NCBI RefSeq assembly: GCF_036231965.1
Contig: NZ_CP109499.1
Span: 8,308,001-8,372,000 of the forward strand
Source: Streptomyces sp. NBC_01428
GTDB lineage: Bacteria; Actinomycetota; Actinomycetes; Streptomycetales; Streptomycetaceae
Direction of reading: 5' to 3'
DNA length: 64,000 nucleotides
Position 1 is the stretch's first letter; each line of letters opens with the position of its first letter. The position numbers and the translations under genes are program-made. The notes beneath the pieces were generated by a model that worked only from the letters and a program-made list of their open reading frames with translations, had not been told where the DNA came from and did no database searches. Shown in pieces: positions 16,605 to 24,612 of the stretch.

Positions 16605-17140
16605 CCCCGGCCAACCGCCCTCCCGCGGCCGACGGGAGCGTGGGAGCAGGTGGTCCGGGGGAGTCCGGGTTCCCGGACAGCGGCACGACGCATCCGGACG
16701 AGGCCTCACAACGCGTCTCCCTCGCCGAGCCGACCGCTCGTCCGCCCGCGGCCGAACCCGCCGTCACCAGCGCCGCGACCGCGCGCCGTCATGTTCAGAC
16801 GGTCCTGCACGAACACCGGGGAGGCCCGGCGGGCGGCGTGAAACAGGAAGCGGTCATCGACCTGTTGCTCGTCGTCTCGGAACTGGTTACGAACGCGATC
16901 CGGCACGGTGACGGGCTCGCCGGGTTCGAGGCGGCCCTGAGCGACGGCGGTGTGCGGCTGGAGGTGCGTGACCGCAGCGACGTCGTCCCCATCCACGCCT
17001 ACGGCACCGGGGAGATCCCGCAGCACCGCCAGGCGAACGGGTACGGATGGCCTCTGATCATCCGGCTCTCCCGCGACATCACCATCGAACCCTGCCCGGG
17101 CGGCGGGAAGTCGATCCGGGTGTTCGTCCCCCTCGGCTGA
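16601..17140 (+). CDS. RsbW-like ATP-binding anti-sigma factor
   Basis: 179 residues. A disordered Pro/Gly-rich N-terminus of about 50 residues precedes a single HATPase fold with SELVTNAIRHGDGLAGFEA (N box), LEVRDRSDVVPI and GYGWPLIIRLSRDITIE. It lacks HisKA, as expected for RsbW/SpoIIAB serine kinases that sequester sigma factors and phosphorylate STAS partners. It is translationally coupled to the STAS gene. The target sigma is not adjacent; the SigB-type factor at 6.2-7.1 kb is the nearest candidate. Confidence 0.88.
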   Translation: MTPANRPPAADGSVGAGGPGESGFPDSGTTHPDEASQRVSLAEPTARPPAAEPAVTSAATARRHVQTVLHEHRGGPAGGVKQEAVIDLLLVVSELVTNAIRHGDGLAGFEAALSDGGVRLEVRDRSDVVPIHAYGTGEIPQHRQANGYGWPLIIRLSRDITIEPCPGGGKSIRVFVPLG

Positions 17141-17163
17141 ACCGATTCCGTCCCCTGTCCTGG

Positions 17164-17187
17164 AGCCGCGGCCATCGTGCCGCGGCT
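17164..17187 (+). terminator. Terminator hairpin
   Basis: 9-bp stem (AGCCGCGGC) with loop CATCGT, after the STAS/RsbW operon. Confidence 0.6.
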
Positions 17188-17255
17188 TCGATGCGTTGGG
17201 GCCCGGCCGCCCAAGTGAGGTGTGTGGGCGCCTTGTCCGAAGCTGCTCGCGTTCC

Positions 17256-17314
17256 GGATTGGTCCCGTAATGAATTTCCCTCGAATCGGTGATTGAGCGA
17301 ACTCCGACCAATCC
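17256..17314. promoter_or_regulatory. Widely spaced inverted repeat before the fasciclin gene
   Basis: Arms GGATTGGTC (17256-17264) and GACCAATCC (17306-17314) enclose 41 AT-richer bases. They lie in the 361-base gap before the lipoprotein gene. It could be a paired operator or an RNA hairpin; the function is unknown. Nothing else was recognised in the gap. Confidence 0.35.
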
Positions 17315-17501
17315 AAGGCCGCCCCGGCGCCGGATTCCCCGTGTGAGCCGAGAAACGAGGAGTTCGACAACCGCCCCCGGGCGCGCGGCAGGTGCCTCTC
17401 CGAGGACCGCCCTTTCGTTCTCCACCGTATTTCCGCTCGAAAACCACGGCATTTGCAGGCCGACGCCGCGAATGCTGCTTTCGTTCCGACAGGAGAACCT
17501 C

Positions 17502-18161
17502 ATGAGCATGCGTATCCGTCACGTCGCGGTGGCCTTCGCCACTGCCGCTGTACTGCCGATCGCCCTGACGGCCTGTTCCAGCGACAGCAAGGACAGCGAC
17601 GCGTCGAGTTCGGCGAAGGCCTCGGCCTCCGCGCCGGCCTCGGACGACGCCTCCACCGGTTCGTCGGGCATGGCGGGCAGCTCGGACCAGCCGTTCGGCC
17701 CGGGGTGCGCCTCGGTCCCGAAGAACGGCGCGGGATCCTTCGACGGCATGGCCAAGGACCCGGTGGCGACCGCCGCTTCGAACAACCCGGCGCTGTCGAC
17801 GCTGGTGACGGCCGTGAAGAAGGCCGGTCTGGTGGACACGCTGAACAACGCGGAGAACATCACCGTGTTCGCACCCACGAACGACGCGTTCGCGAAGATT
17901 CCGAAGGCGACCCTCGACAAGGTTCTGGCCGACAAGGCCCAGCTGACGAAGATTCTGACCTACCACGTCGTGGGCCAGAAGCTGGCGCCGAAGGATCTGG
18001 AGAAGGGTTCCTTCGACACGCTGGAGAAGAGCAAGCTGACGACCAGCGGTTCGGGGGAGTCGTACACCGTGAACGATTCCGCCAAGGTGGTGTGCGGCAA
18101 TGTGAAGACCGCCAATGCCAACGTGTACATCATCGACACGGTCCTGATGCCCAAGAGCTGA
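17502..18161 (+). CDS. Fasciclin-domain surface lipoprotein
   Basis: 219 residues. A type II signal peptide (RIRHVAVAFATAAVLPIALT) ends in the lipobox LTAC. A Ser/Ala/Asp-rich linker follows to about residue 70, then a fasciclin (FAS1) domain with NITVFAPTNDAFAKIP and the conserved TYHVVGQKL motif. FAS1 domains mediate adhesion or matrix binding. ATG 17502 follows AGGAG. It is anchored to the outer face of the membrane and is monocistronic, with terminators following. Confidence 0.93.
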   Translation: MSMRIRHVAVAFATAAVLPIALTACSSDSKDSDASSSAKASASAPASDDASTGSSGMAGSSDQPFGPGCASVPKNGAGSFDGMAKDPVATAASNNPALSTLVTAVKKAGLVDTLNNAENITVFAPTNDAFAKIPKATLDKVLADKAQLTKILTYHVVGQKLAPKDLEKGSFDTLEKSKLTTSGSGESYTVNDSAKVVCGNVKTANANVYIIDTVLMPKS

Positions 18162-18174
18162 CGCGGCGCATCGC

Positions 18175-18203
18175 CGGCCCCGCGGGAGACGGCCGCGGGG
18201 CCG
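18175..18203 (+). terminator. Terminator hairpin 1 after fasciclin gene
   Basis: 11-bp stem (CGGCCCCGCGG) with a 7-base loop, starting 13 bases after the stop. Confidence 0.7.
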
Positions 18204-18232
18204 CCAGGGGTTTCCTGTGGCGGGCAGGAAAG

Positions 18233-18270
18233 GGGAGTGACCGGGACACGCGTCCGTCCCGGTCACTCCC
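18233..18270. terminator. Bidirectional terminator hairpin 2
   Basis: 15-bp perfect stem (GGGAGTGACCGGGAC) with an 8-base loop, between the convergent fasciclin and Asp23-like genes. Confidence 0.85.
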
Positions 18271-18380
18271 TGTCCCCGTGTCTCGACGTCGCGATGTCTC
18301 CAATTTGCGATGTCCCCATGCGCCATGTCCCGGCATTCCGGGGGCTCTTGCACCTGCCCGGGTGGGACAGGCCGGCACCG

Positions 18381-18719
18381 CTACACGAGTCCGGTGACGG
18401 TGACCCGTACCGAGGCCTTGCTGTCCGGGAGCAGCGTCGCCAGTGACTCCTCCAGCGCCCGGCGAGTGGCGCGGGCGACGTCCACGGTGCGGCGCTCCTT
18501 GCGCGCCACGATCCGGACGTCCACCTCCCACGGCTCGGACTCGTCGCGGCGGGTGACCCGGACCCCCGCCGTGTGCCCGGCGGAACGACCGGCCCCCGCA
18601 CCCGTGCGTGAGCGCAGCAGATCGCCGAGGCCCGGCTTGAGGAAGGCGACCCCCGAGACCTCCAGGACCGTCCGCGCCAGTGCCTCCGTCAACGTGTCGT
18701 GCACGGCGTACCGCGTCAT
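18381..18719 (-). CDS. Asp23/Gls24-like small protein
   Basis: 112 residues, the last gene of the ECF sigma operon. Its ATG at 18719 overlaps the stop of the upstream gene. The pattern RRDESEPWEVDVRIVARKER, then ARATRRALEESLATLL, then VRVTVTGLV, resembles the alternating strand-helix of Asp23/Gls24 or DUF6286-type proteins. These associate with envelope stress and AmaP-type anchors. No signal peptide or membrane helix is present. Confidence 0.7.
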   Translation of the reverse strand: MTRYAVHDTLTEALARTVLEVSGVAFLKPGLGDLLRSRTGAGAGRSAGHTAGVRVTRRDESEPWEVDVRIVARKERRTVDVARATRRALEESLATLLPDSKASVRVTVTGLV

Positions 18720-19351
18720 CGGTCCTGGCCTTCCTCGACGTCGGCCACGGGGCCCGTCAGATCGGTGATACGGATGTCCACGGCCGTCACGTCCATCCCC
18801 AGGCGGCCGCGCGCCACGTCGAGCACCCGCTCCCTCACCCGCTCGGCGAGGTGCTCCAGCGCGGCGTCCACCGGGGCGACGATGTCCAGCCGCACGTCCA
18901 CCCCGGCCGAACCGCCCGGCGTCGACGGGGTGCGGGGCACGATCCGGCACGAGCCCGCGCGGACCCCGGCCACCGTCTCCCCCGCGGTGCGGAGCGTGCG
19001 GGCCGCGACCGCTTCCATGATCCAGAGGTCCTCGGCGGGATCACCCAGCGGGAGGGGCCTGCCGGGCCGCAGCTCGACCCGGACCACGTCCATCACCCGG
19101 CGCGTCAGCGGCGTGGCGTCGTACGAGGCGACGGTGTCCGTCTCGTCGCGGAGACCGCCGACGAGGGACTCCAGCCGCGTCCACTCGTCGAGGGCCCGGC
19201 CGCAGTGCGGGCACCCCTCCCCGTGGGCGTCGGCACGGGTGGGATCCTCCGCGATCTCCCAGACCTCGGCGAGCGGACGGCCGCAGGGCAGCAGTTCGTC
19301 GTCCTCGTCGGATCCGAGCCGGCGTTCCGGCGGACCGGAGTGGTGGGTCAT
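18716..19351 (-). CDS. ZAS-motif Asp23/Gls24-family protein (likely anti-sigma)
   Basis: 211 residues. The N-terminus has C23 and the zinc anti-sigma motif H43-x3-C47-x2-C50 (HGEGCPHC), as in ZAS anti-sigma factors. Residues about 75-200 form an Asp23/Gls24 domain (VDVRLDIVAPVDAALEHLAE, MDVTAVDIRITDLTG). It starts inside the stop of the ECF sigma gene (ATGA) and ends inside the start of the next gene. The position and zinc motif together suggest that it binds and inhibits the sigma, with the Asp23 domain acting as sensor or anchor-binding part. No membrane helix is present, so membrane contact would come via AmaP or another partner. Confidence 0.82.
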   Translation of the reverse strand: MTHHSGPPERRLGSDEDDELLPCGRPLAEVWEIAEDPTRADAHGEGCPHCGRALDEWTRLESLVGGLRDETDTVASYDATPLTRRVMDVVRVELRPGRPLPLGDPAEDLWIMEAVAARTLRTAGETVAGVRAGSCRIVPRTPSTPGGSAGVDVRLDIVAPVDAALEHLAERVRERVLDVARGRLGMDVTAVDIRITDLTGPVADVEEGQDR

Positions 19352-19929
19352 CGCCACGCCCCCATCGCTTGTGTCAGTCGGTGTCGTGCGCGGAAGACAC
19401 GGGCGCGGACCGCCTGTTGGCTGATCCCGACGGTGTCCGCGATGAACTCGTAGGACCGGCCGTCCAGTTCGCGCAGCACCCAGCAGGTGCGCTGCTCCGC
19501 CGACAGGTCCGCGAGCGCGGTCTGCAGCTCGCCCAGCGCCGCCCGGGACTCCGCCAGCCGGGCCGGCGAGGCGACGTGCTCGGGAGCGGCGACCTCCGCG
19601 ACCGTGTCGAGGCCGCTCTCCTGCCGCCGGGCGCGCAGCACGTTGAGGCAGCGGTGGGTGACGATCCGGTACATCCAGGTGCCGAAGGAGGAGCGGCCCT
19701 GGAACTCGGGCAGCTTGCGCCACGCGTTGACGAAGGCGTCCTGCACGGCGTCCTCGGCCTCCGAACGGCTGCCCAGCAGCCGCGCCGCCAGCCCCACCAG
19801 CCGCGGGGCATGGCGGCGTACGAGCGACTCGAACGCCTCCTCGTCGCCCTCGGCCGCCCGTGTGGCCAGCAGGGCGTCGTCGGCCGCGACGTCCTCCGGC
19901 TGGGTGATCTGACTCTGGGCCCCCGGCAC
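19348..19929 (-). CDS. ECF-family RNA polymerase sigma factor
   Basis: 193 residues. Region 2 includes LVRRHAPRLVGLAARLLG, then SEAEDAVQDAFVNAWRKLPE and the SFGTWMYRIVTHRCLNVLR motif. Region 4 holds LPS-type helices ending DTVGISQQAVRARVFRARHR. The GTG at 19929 has GAGGAG upstream. It is the first gene of a three-gene translationally coupled operon with Asp23-family partners. A probable autoregulated promoter is described separately. Confidence 0.9.
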   Translation of the reverse strand: MPGAQSQITQPEDVAADDALLATRAAEGDEEAFESLVRRHAPRLVGLAARLLGSRSEAEDAVQDAFVNAWRKLPEFQGRSSFGTWMYRIVTHRCLNVLRARRQESGLDTVAEVAAPEHVASPARLAESRAALGELQTALADLSAEQRTCWVLRELDGRSYEFIADTVGISQQAVRARVFRARHRLTQAMGAWR

Positions 19930-19962
19930 TCGGTGGCTCCTCTCGCTTGCCTCTGCGGGTTG

Positions 19963-19990
19963 GACACGCCTGCGCGGTTCCCTGTTACGC
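19963..19990 (-). promoter_or_regulatory. Candidate ECF promoter of the sigma operon
   Basis: Minus strand: GCGTAACAG (-35-like GTAAC), 18 bases, then GTC (-10-like), 33 bases before the GTG start. The same 9-mer faces the divergent Asp23 operon. Confidence 0.4.
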
Positions 19991-20074
19991 ACCCGCGGCG
20001 CGCGCGGATGCACCCGTTCCGTCCTCCTCTCCTGCGGAGGAGGACGTACTCCGGAAAAAGAACGTGGTCGGGCC

Positions 20075-20101
20075 GCGTAACAGAACGGCCCGGGGCGGGT
20101 C
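20075..20101 (+). promoter_or_regulatory. Candidate ECF promoter of the Asp23-AmaP operon
   Basis: Plus strand: GCGTAACAG, then GTC 17 bases after GTAAC, about 45 bases before the ATG at 20147. It mirrors the element in front of the sigma operon. Confidence 0.4.
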
Positions 20102-20146
20102 TGTCGTGGAGAAGGCAGTTCACCCCGAGTGAAATGGGAGATCGTC

Positions 20147-20686
20147 ATGACGACCCAGCAGGCGGGACCCGAGTCCCGCCGCGAGACCGTCCCCTCCCGT
20201 CCCGAACCGGCGCCGTCGGCGCGTGTGGCGGGCGGTGCCGGGGCCACCGGATCCACCACCCTGAGCGGTGGCCAGTCCGGCGCGGGCACACCGGCCGACA
20301 GCCGGGGCAAGACGTCCATCGCCGATGTCGTCGTCGTGAAGATCGCCGGGATCGCCGCGCGTGAGATCCCCGGTGTGTACGACATGGGCGGCGGGCTGTC
20401 CCGCACGATCGGTGCGGTACGCGACCGTGTGCCCGGCGGACGCCCGAACGTCGGCCGCGGGGTGAAGGTCGAGGTCGGCGAGCGCCAGACCGCGATCGAC
20501 CTCGACCTGGTGGTCGAGTACGGGGTGCCCATCACCGACGTCGCGCGGGACGTGCGCGAGAACGTCGTCGCCGCCGTGGAGCGCATCACCGGCCTGGAGG
20601 TCGTGGAGGTGAACGTCACGGTCAACGACGTGCATCTTCCGGAGGACGACGGTGAGGAGGCGTACGGGGACTCGCGCGTGGAATGA
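20147..20686 (+). CDS. Asp23/Gls24 family envelope stress protein
   Basis: 179 residues. A disordered N-terminus of about 60 residues precedes a complete Asp23 domain: KTSIADVVVVKIAGIAAREI, PGVYDMGGG, GVKVEVGERQTAIDLDLVVE, then a helix and VVEVNVTVNDVHLPED. This is the archetypal alkaline-shock fold. The protein is cytosolic, probably tethered to the membrane by the AmaP homologue encoded downstream. ATG 20147 follows GGGAG. It is the first gene of a six-gene module transcribed away from the ECF sigma. Confidence 0.92.
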   Translation: MTTQQAGPESRRETVPSRPEPAPSARVAGGAGATGSTTLSGGQSGAGTPADSRGKTSIADVVVVKIAGIAAREIPGVYDMGGGLSRTIGAVRDRVPGGRPNVGRGVKVEVGERQTAIDLDLVVEYGVPITDVARDVRENVVAAVERITGLEVVEVNVTVNDVHLPEDDGEEAYGDSRVE

Positions 20687-20755
20687 GAGCCCCGATCGGC
20701 CCGTGACGAACGCGCGGCCGAGGACGCCGGCCAGACCGGCGGTGAGAGGTGAGGA

Positions 20756-20941
20756 ATGAGCAGAGCAATCGTCGGCATGTTCGTGGGAATGGCCCTGGCG
20801 TACGCCGGCTACTTCGGCGGCTTCGGCGCGTTCCTGCTGGTGGCGGCACTCGGCGCGGTCGGATACGGCGTGGGCCGCTATCTGGAGGGCGGGGTCCGTC
20901 GTGAGGACCTCCGGGACCTCTTCGAGCGGAGGAACCGATGA
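20756..20941 (+). CDS. Small DUF2273-like membrane protein
   Basis: 61 residues with a glycine-rich hydrophobic core (VGMFVGMALAYAGYFGGFGA, then FLLVAALGAVGYGVGRYLEG) and a charged C-terminus (REDLRDLFERRNR). Small integral membrane proteins of this DUF2273 type usually sit beside asp23 and amaP. The stop overlaps the next start (ATGA). A GAGGTGAGGA ribosome site precedes the ATG. Confidence 0.82.
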   Translation: MSRAIVGMFVGMALAYAGYFGGFGAFLLVAALGAVGYGVGRYLEGGVRREDLRDLFERRNR

Positions 20942-22056
20942 CGGACGCGGCGGTGCGCGGCACCACCACCGTCTCGGAGAAGGCCGTACGCAAGATCGCC
21001 GAGCGCGCGGCCGCCGAGGCCCTCCCGGGCTTCGCGCGTCCGTCGGCGCGCGGCTCCGCCTCCGTACGGGGGCGGCGGGCCGTGGTCTCCCTCGGCGTCA
21101 CCCTCCCTTACCCGGTGCCGCTCGCGTCGACCGCCGAGCGCGTCGAGCGGCACGTGACGGACCGGACCGGCCGGCTCACCGGACTGCGTCTCGAGCCCGC
21201 GCGGGTCACCGTGACCGGACTCACCGGTCCGGCCCGACCGTCCGCGCCCACGCTCGCGAAGCCCCCCGCCTCCGGCCGCGCACCGCGGCGCCCGTGGTCG
21301 GCGCGGCGCGTCCCGGTCGTGGGACTCGCTCTCGCGGCGGCCCTCGTCTGCGGCGCCGCCGCGGTCGACGTGCTGCGGGTCCATGCCGCCGGGCACCCGG
21401 CCGCCGCCTGGCGGACAGACCTGCTGGACACGCTGGAACGGCGCGGTCCCGCGGACCTGCCGGTCGCCTTCGGTATCGTCCTCGCGGCCGCCGGCCTCTG
21501 GCTGTGCGTGCTCGCTCTGACACCGGGCCGACGAGGCCTGCTGGGCGCCGACTCGCCCGGCCTGCACGCCGCGGTGGACCGCACGGCGGTGGCCTCGGTG
21601 ATCCGTGACGCCGTCGCGGACGTGCCCGGGGCCGGCACGGTCCGGGTACGCGTCGGACGCAGGCGCGCCCGAGTCCGGGTCGCACTGGCCTTCGGCGAAC
21701 GGGACGCCACGACCGAGGCAGCCGTGGCCGTGGCCCACCGGGCCATGGACGCCTGCGCGTTGCGCCGGGCTCCCCGCCTGCGCGTGACGGTGCGGCCGGC
21801 TCCGACCTGGCAGCCACCCGGTTCCGGACCCGGGTCGCCGGAATCCCGGCCGACGGGATCTCGGCCCGATGAATCCCGGACGGGTGCACCCGGGCCGCAC
21901 GCACCGCGGTCCCCGGCACCCACGACCGGGGGACCCACGCTTGCGGGACCGCGATCCGTGGAACACCCCTCAGCGGAGCCGCGGCTCGACGGGCTCGGGC
22001 CGGCGGACCCGCCGGCCCGCTCCGAGACCGCCCGGCCCGCCGGAAGCGAGGCGTGA
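20938..22056 (+). CDS. Asp23/DUF6286 domain membrane protein
   Basis: 372 residues. An Asp23-like segment (about 1-100: TTTVSEKAVRKIAERAAAEA, with VSLGVTLPYPVPLASTAERV) is followed by two membrane helices (about 125-145 and 178-197). Then comes a DUF6286-like domain (ADVPGAGTVRVRVGRRRARV) and about 85 residues of Pro/Gly/Ser/Arg-rich tail. It combines a cytosolic Asp23 part with a membrane anchor. It is coupled to its neighbours at both ends. Confidence 0.8.
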   Translation: MTDAAVRGTTTVSEKAVRKIAERAAAEALPGFARPSARGSASVRGRRAVVSLGVTLPYPVPLASTAERVERHVTDRTGRLTGLRLEPARVTVTGLTGPARPSAPTLAKPPASGRAPRRPWSARRVPVVGLALAAALVCGAAAVDVLRVHAAGHPAAAWRTDLLDTLERRGPADLPVAFGIVLAAAGLWLCVLALTPGRRGLLGADSPGLHAAVDRTAVASVIRDAVADVPGAGTVRVRVGRRRARVRVALAFGERDATTEAAVAVAHRAMDACALRRAPRLRVTVRPAPTWQPPGSGPGSPESRPTGSRPDESRTGAPGPHAPRSPAPTTGGPTLAGPRSVEHPSAEPRLDGLGPADPPARSETARPAGSEA

Positions 22057-22637
22057 TGGAACACCCGTCCGGCACGGTCAACCGTGCCGCACTGGCCGCG
22101 GCGGGACTCGTCCTGCTGTCGGCCGGCATCTGGTCGGCGACCGCCGGCGCGTCCGTGGCGGACCGGATGCCGGGGTGGTGGCCGAGGACGGACACCGACA
22201 CCGTGTGGGTCTCCGCCCGGCAGGTGGCCGAACTGCGCGACCACACCTGGTGGGTTCCCGCCCTCGTCGCCGTGACGGCCCCCGCCTCCCTCCTCTGCCT
22301 CCTGTGGGCGGCGAGCCGGATCAGCGGCGGGACCCGCCCGCGCCTGACCCTCACCTCGCGCGGCGCCGTCCTGCGCACCCGCGCGCTCGCCGACCTGCTC
22401 ACCCGGCGCACGTCCGCCGTCCCCGGCGTCGCCCACAGCCGCGTCGCCGTCCGTGCCGGCCGCGGACGGCTGTACGTACGCGCCCACGTCCGGCTCGCCC
22501 CGGACACCGCACCGAACGGAGTTCTCTTGACCCTGGCCGCGCTCATCGAGGAAGCACGGGCCGCGGCCGCACCGTGCCGGGTCCTCACCCACGTACGGAT
22601 CAGCAGCCGATCCCACCGGACCGCGCATGTCCGCTGA
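22053..22637 (+). CDS. amaP: AmaP-like alkaline shock membrane anchor
   Basis: 194 residues with two N-terminal membrane helices (about 12-32 and 67-86) and a cytosolic domain with repeated strand patterns (SRVAVRAGRGRLYVRAHVRL, CRVLTHVRISSRS). In Gram-positives AmaP anchors Asp23 to the membrane, and operon context supports the same role here. The GTG at 22053 overlaps the preceding stop; an ATG follows directly and may be the real start. The 3' end overlaps the next gene by 11 bases. Confidence 0.78.
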   Translation: MMEHPSGTVNRAALAAAGLVLLSAGIWSATAGASVADRMPGWWPRTDTDTVWVSARQVAELRDHTWWVPALVAVTAPASLLCLLWAASRISGGTRPRLTLTSRGAVLRTRALADLLTRRTSAVPGVAHSRVAVRAGRGRLYVRAHVRLAPDTAPNGVLLTLAALIEEARAAAAPCRVLTHVRISSRSHRTAHVR

Positions 22638-23541
22638 GTCAGGGCCCAACAGCGCCATCGACACCGTGCGGCCCGCTCGGCTGCCTCGCCCCCGTCCCGG
22701 CCTGTGGTGGCCGGCGCTGCGCCGCACCCCGGTGTCGATGTGGAACGACGACGTCTCGGACTGGGCCGCCGCCCTGACGTACTACGCGATCCTGGCCGTC
22801 CTGCCCGCGATGCTCGTCATGGTCGTGGCCTTCGGTCTGATCAGTCCCGACACCGCGGAGCAGTTCATCGCCCACGTCACGGCGTACGCGCCCGCCCAGT
22901 CGGGTGCGGAACTGCACCAGGCGCTGGGGGAGATGCTGCGGCAGCGGTCGGCGGCCTGGACCCTGCTCGTCGCGGGGTCGGCCAGCGCGCTCTGGTCGGC
23001 TTCCAGCTACCTCGCCGTGTTCCGCCGCGCCCTGCACCGGATGCACGACGTGGCGGACCGCCGTTCGGTCTGGCGCACCGCGCACCGCCTGGTGCTGACC
23101 GCGCTGGCGCTGCTCGGTCTCCTCGTCGTGAGCGCGCTCGTGCTGCTGCTGACGGGCCCGGTGGCCGAGGCCACGGGCCGGGTGTTCGGCCTCGACGGAC
23201 AGGTGGCCGTGGCCTGGGGCGTGCTCCGCTGGCCCCTGTTGCTGTGCCTGGTCGCCCTGTTGGTCGTCGTCGTCTTCCACACGGGCCCGGTGGTGGCCCG
23301 TCGACGCCGCTACAGCCTGCCCGGCGGCATGCTGGCGGCGTTCCTGTGGCTGGTCGTCTCCGCCGGATTCGCCGTGTACGCCTCCGTGTTCGGCACCTAC
23401 AGCAGGCTCTACGGCTCGCTCGCGGGACTCGTCGTCTTCCTGGTCTGGTTGTGGCTGTCCAACCTCGCGCTGCTGGCCGGCGCTCAGTTCGCGGCCGAAC
23501 TGAGCGAGGCCGCGACAGCCGACCAGAAGGCAACAGTTTGA
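22627..23541 (+). CDS. YihY/BrkB-family membrane protein
   Basis: 304 residues with about six membrane helices. The family signature DWAAALTYYAILAVLPAMLV is near the start, with SASALWSASSYLAVFRRALH in the middle and the C-terminal motif YSRLYGSLAGLVVFLVWLWL then SNLALLAGAQFAAEL. YihY/BrkB proteins, once called ribonuclease BN, are of uncertain function, possibly transport or envelope resistance. It overlaps AmaP and so belongs to the envelope stress operon. Confidence 0.92.
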   Translation: MSAESGPNSAIDTVRPARLPRPRPGLWWPALRRTPVSMWNDDVSDWAAALTYYAILAVLPAMLVMVVAFGLISPDTAEQFIAHVTAYAPAQSGAELHQALGEMLRQRSAAWTLLVAGSASALWSASSYLAVFRRALHRMHDVADRRSVWRTAHRLVLTALALLGLLVVSALVLLLTGPVAEATGRVFGLDGQVAVAWGVLRWPLLLCLVALLVVVVFHTGPVVARRRRYSLPGGMLAAFLWLVVSAGFAVYASVFGTYSRLYGSLAGLVVFLVWLWLSNLALLAGAQFAAELSEAATADQKATV

Positions 23542-23618
23542 GTTTCGAAGGTTTGTGTCGGCCCGTTCGGCGCACACGGACTGAGGACATCACATCCTGT
23601 ACGGACGGTGGAGGAACT

Positions 23619-23897
23619 GTGGGCATCATCGCTTGGATTCTGATCGGGTTGCTTGCCGGTGCCATCGCCAAGCTGCTCCTGCCGGGCAAGGACCCGGGCG
23701 GCATCATCATCACCATGCTGATCGGTATCGCCGGTGGCCTGCTGGGCGGCTGGCTGGGCAAGGTCATCTTCAACGTCGACTCGGTCGACGGCTTCTTCGA
23801 GGTGTCGACGTGGATCGCCGCCATCGTCGGCTCGCTGATCCTGCTGATTCTGTACCGGGTGCTGACGGGCAACCGTCGTTCGCACCGACACGCCTGA
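23619..23897 (+). CDS. GlsB/YeaQ/YmgE-family stress membrane protein
   Basis: 92 residues, starting at GTG 23619 with GGAGG upstream. Glycine-rich helices are typical of the transglycosylase-associated protein family: MGIIAWILIGLLAGAIAKLL, then GGIIITMLIGIAGGLLGGWL and WIAAIVGSLILLILYRVLTG. Family members are general-stress induced. It is the last gene of the module before a strong hairpin. Confidence 0.9.
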   Translation: MGIIAWILIGLLAGAIAKLLLPGKDPGGIIITMLIGIAGGLLGGWLGKVIFNVDSVDGFFEVSTWIAAIVGSLILLILYRVLTGNRRSHRHA

Positions 23898-23931
23898 GGA
23901 GCCCGTACTCCCGCAGCGCACCGACGACTCA

Positions 23932-23977
23932 CGGCTCGGGGCCGGCACCGGACCATCCGGACGCCGGCCCCGAGCCG
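23932..23977 (+). terminator. Terminator, long nested hairpin
   Basis: Outer 15-bp perfect stem (CGGCTCGGGGCCGGC) enclosing a 5-bp inner stem (CCGGA/TCCGG). It ends the Asp23-AmaP-GlsB module. Confidence 0.85.
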
Positions 23978-24126
23978 TTCGTCGTGCTGCGGCAGGCCGC
24001 GCGGCCCGGCTCCCGCCGGGCCGCGCATCCGCGGTCACGGTGATCCCCGAAGTCCTCATGAATGCCGACCGGCCGGACAGGACGGGTGCGGCGATCCGCC
24101 TCGCACAGGATCGGACAGGAGTGGTC

Positions 24127-24612
24127 ATGGCACCGCACGGACACCGGAGCCCCGAATCGGTGTGGGACTATCCGCGTCCCCCGGCGACGGAACGGGACGA
24201 ACGCCTGGTCGTCGTCGAGTGGGCGGGAACGCGGATCGCGGAGACCACCCGAGCCCTGCGGGTCCTGGAGACCAGCCATCCTCCGGTCTTCTACCTGCCC
24301 CCGGACGACGTGCGCACCGACCTGCTCCGACCCACCACGGAACGCAGTTGGTGCGAGTGGAAGGGGCCCGCGGTGTACTGGGACCTCGCCGTCGGCACCG
24401 ACGTGAGCCCGGGCGCCGCGTGGAGCTACCCCGAGCCGGTGCCGGCGTACGCCTCGCTCGCCGGGCACGTCGCCTTCTACCCCACGCGCGTCGACCGGTG
24501 CACGGTCGACGGCGAGCCGGTCACGGCACAGGAGGGCGACTTCTACGGCGGGTGGATCACCGCGGAGATCCGCGGACCGTTCAAGGGCGGCCCGGGCACG
24601 CGTGGTTGGTGA
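24127..24612 (+). CDS. DUF427 domain protein
   Basis: 161 residues from ATG 24127 with AGGAG at 5-base spacing. The DUF427 signatures are ESVWDYPRPP, VVVEWAGTRIAETTRALRVL, ETSHPPVFYLPPDDV, then SWCEWKGPAVYWDL and SYPEPVPAYASLAGHVAFYP near the end. It is a single DUF427 domain of unknown biochemical role. It stands alone between a terminator and the cysteine desulfurase-like gene. Confidence 0.9.
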   Translation: MAPHGHRSPESVWDYPRPPATERDERLVVVEWAGTRIAETTRALRVLETSHPPVFYLPPDDVRTDLLRPTTERSWCEWKGPAVYWDLAVGTDVSPGAAWSYPEPVPAYASLAGHVAFYPTRVDRCTVDGEPVTAQEGDFYGGWITAEIRGPFKGGPGTRGW

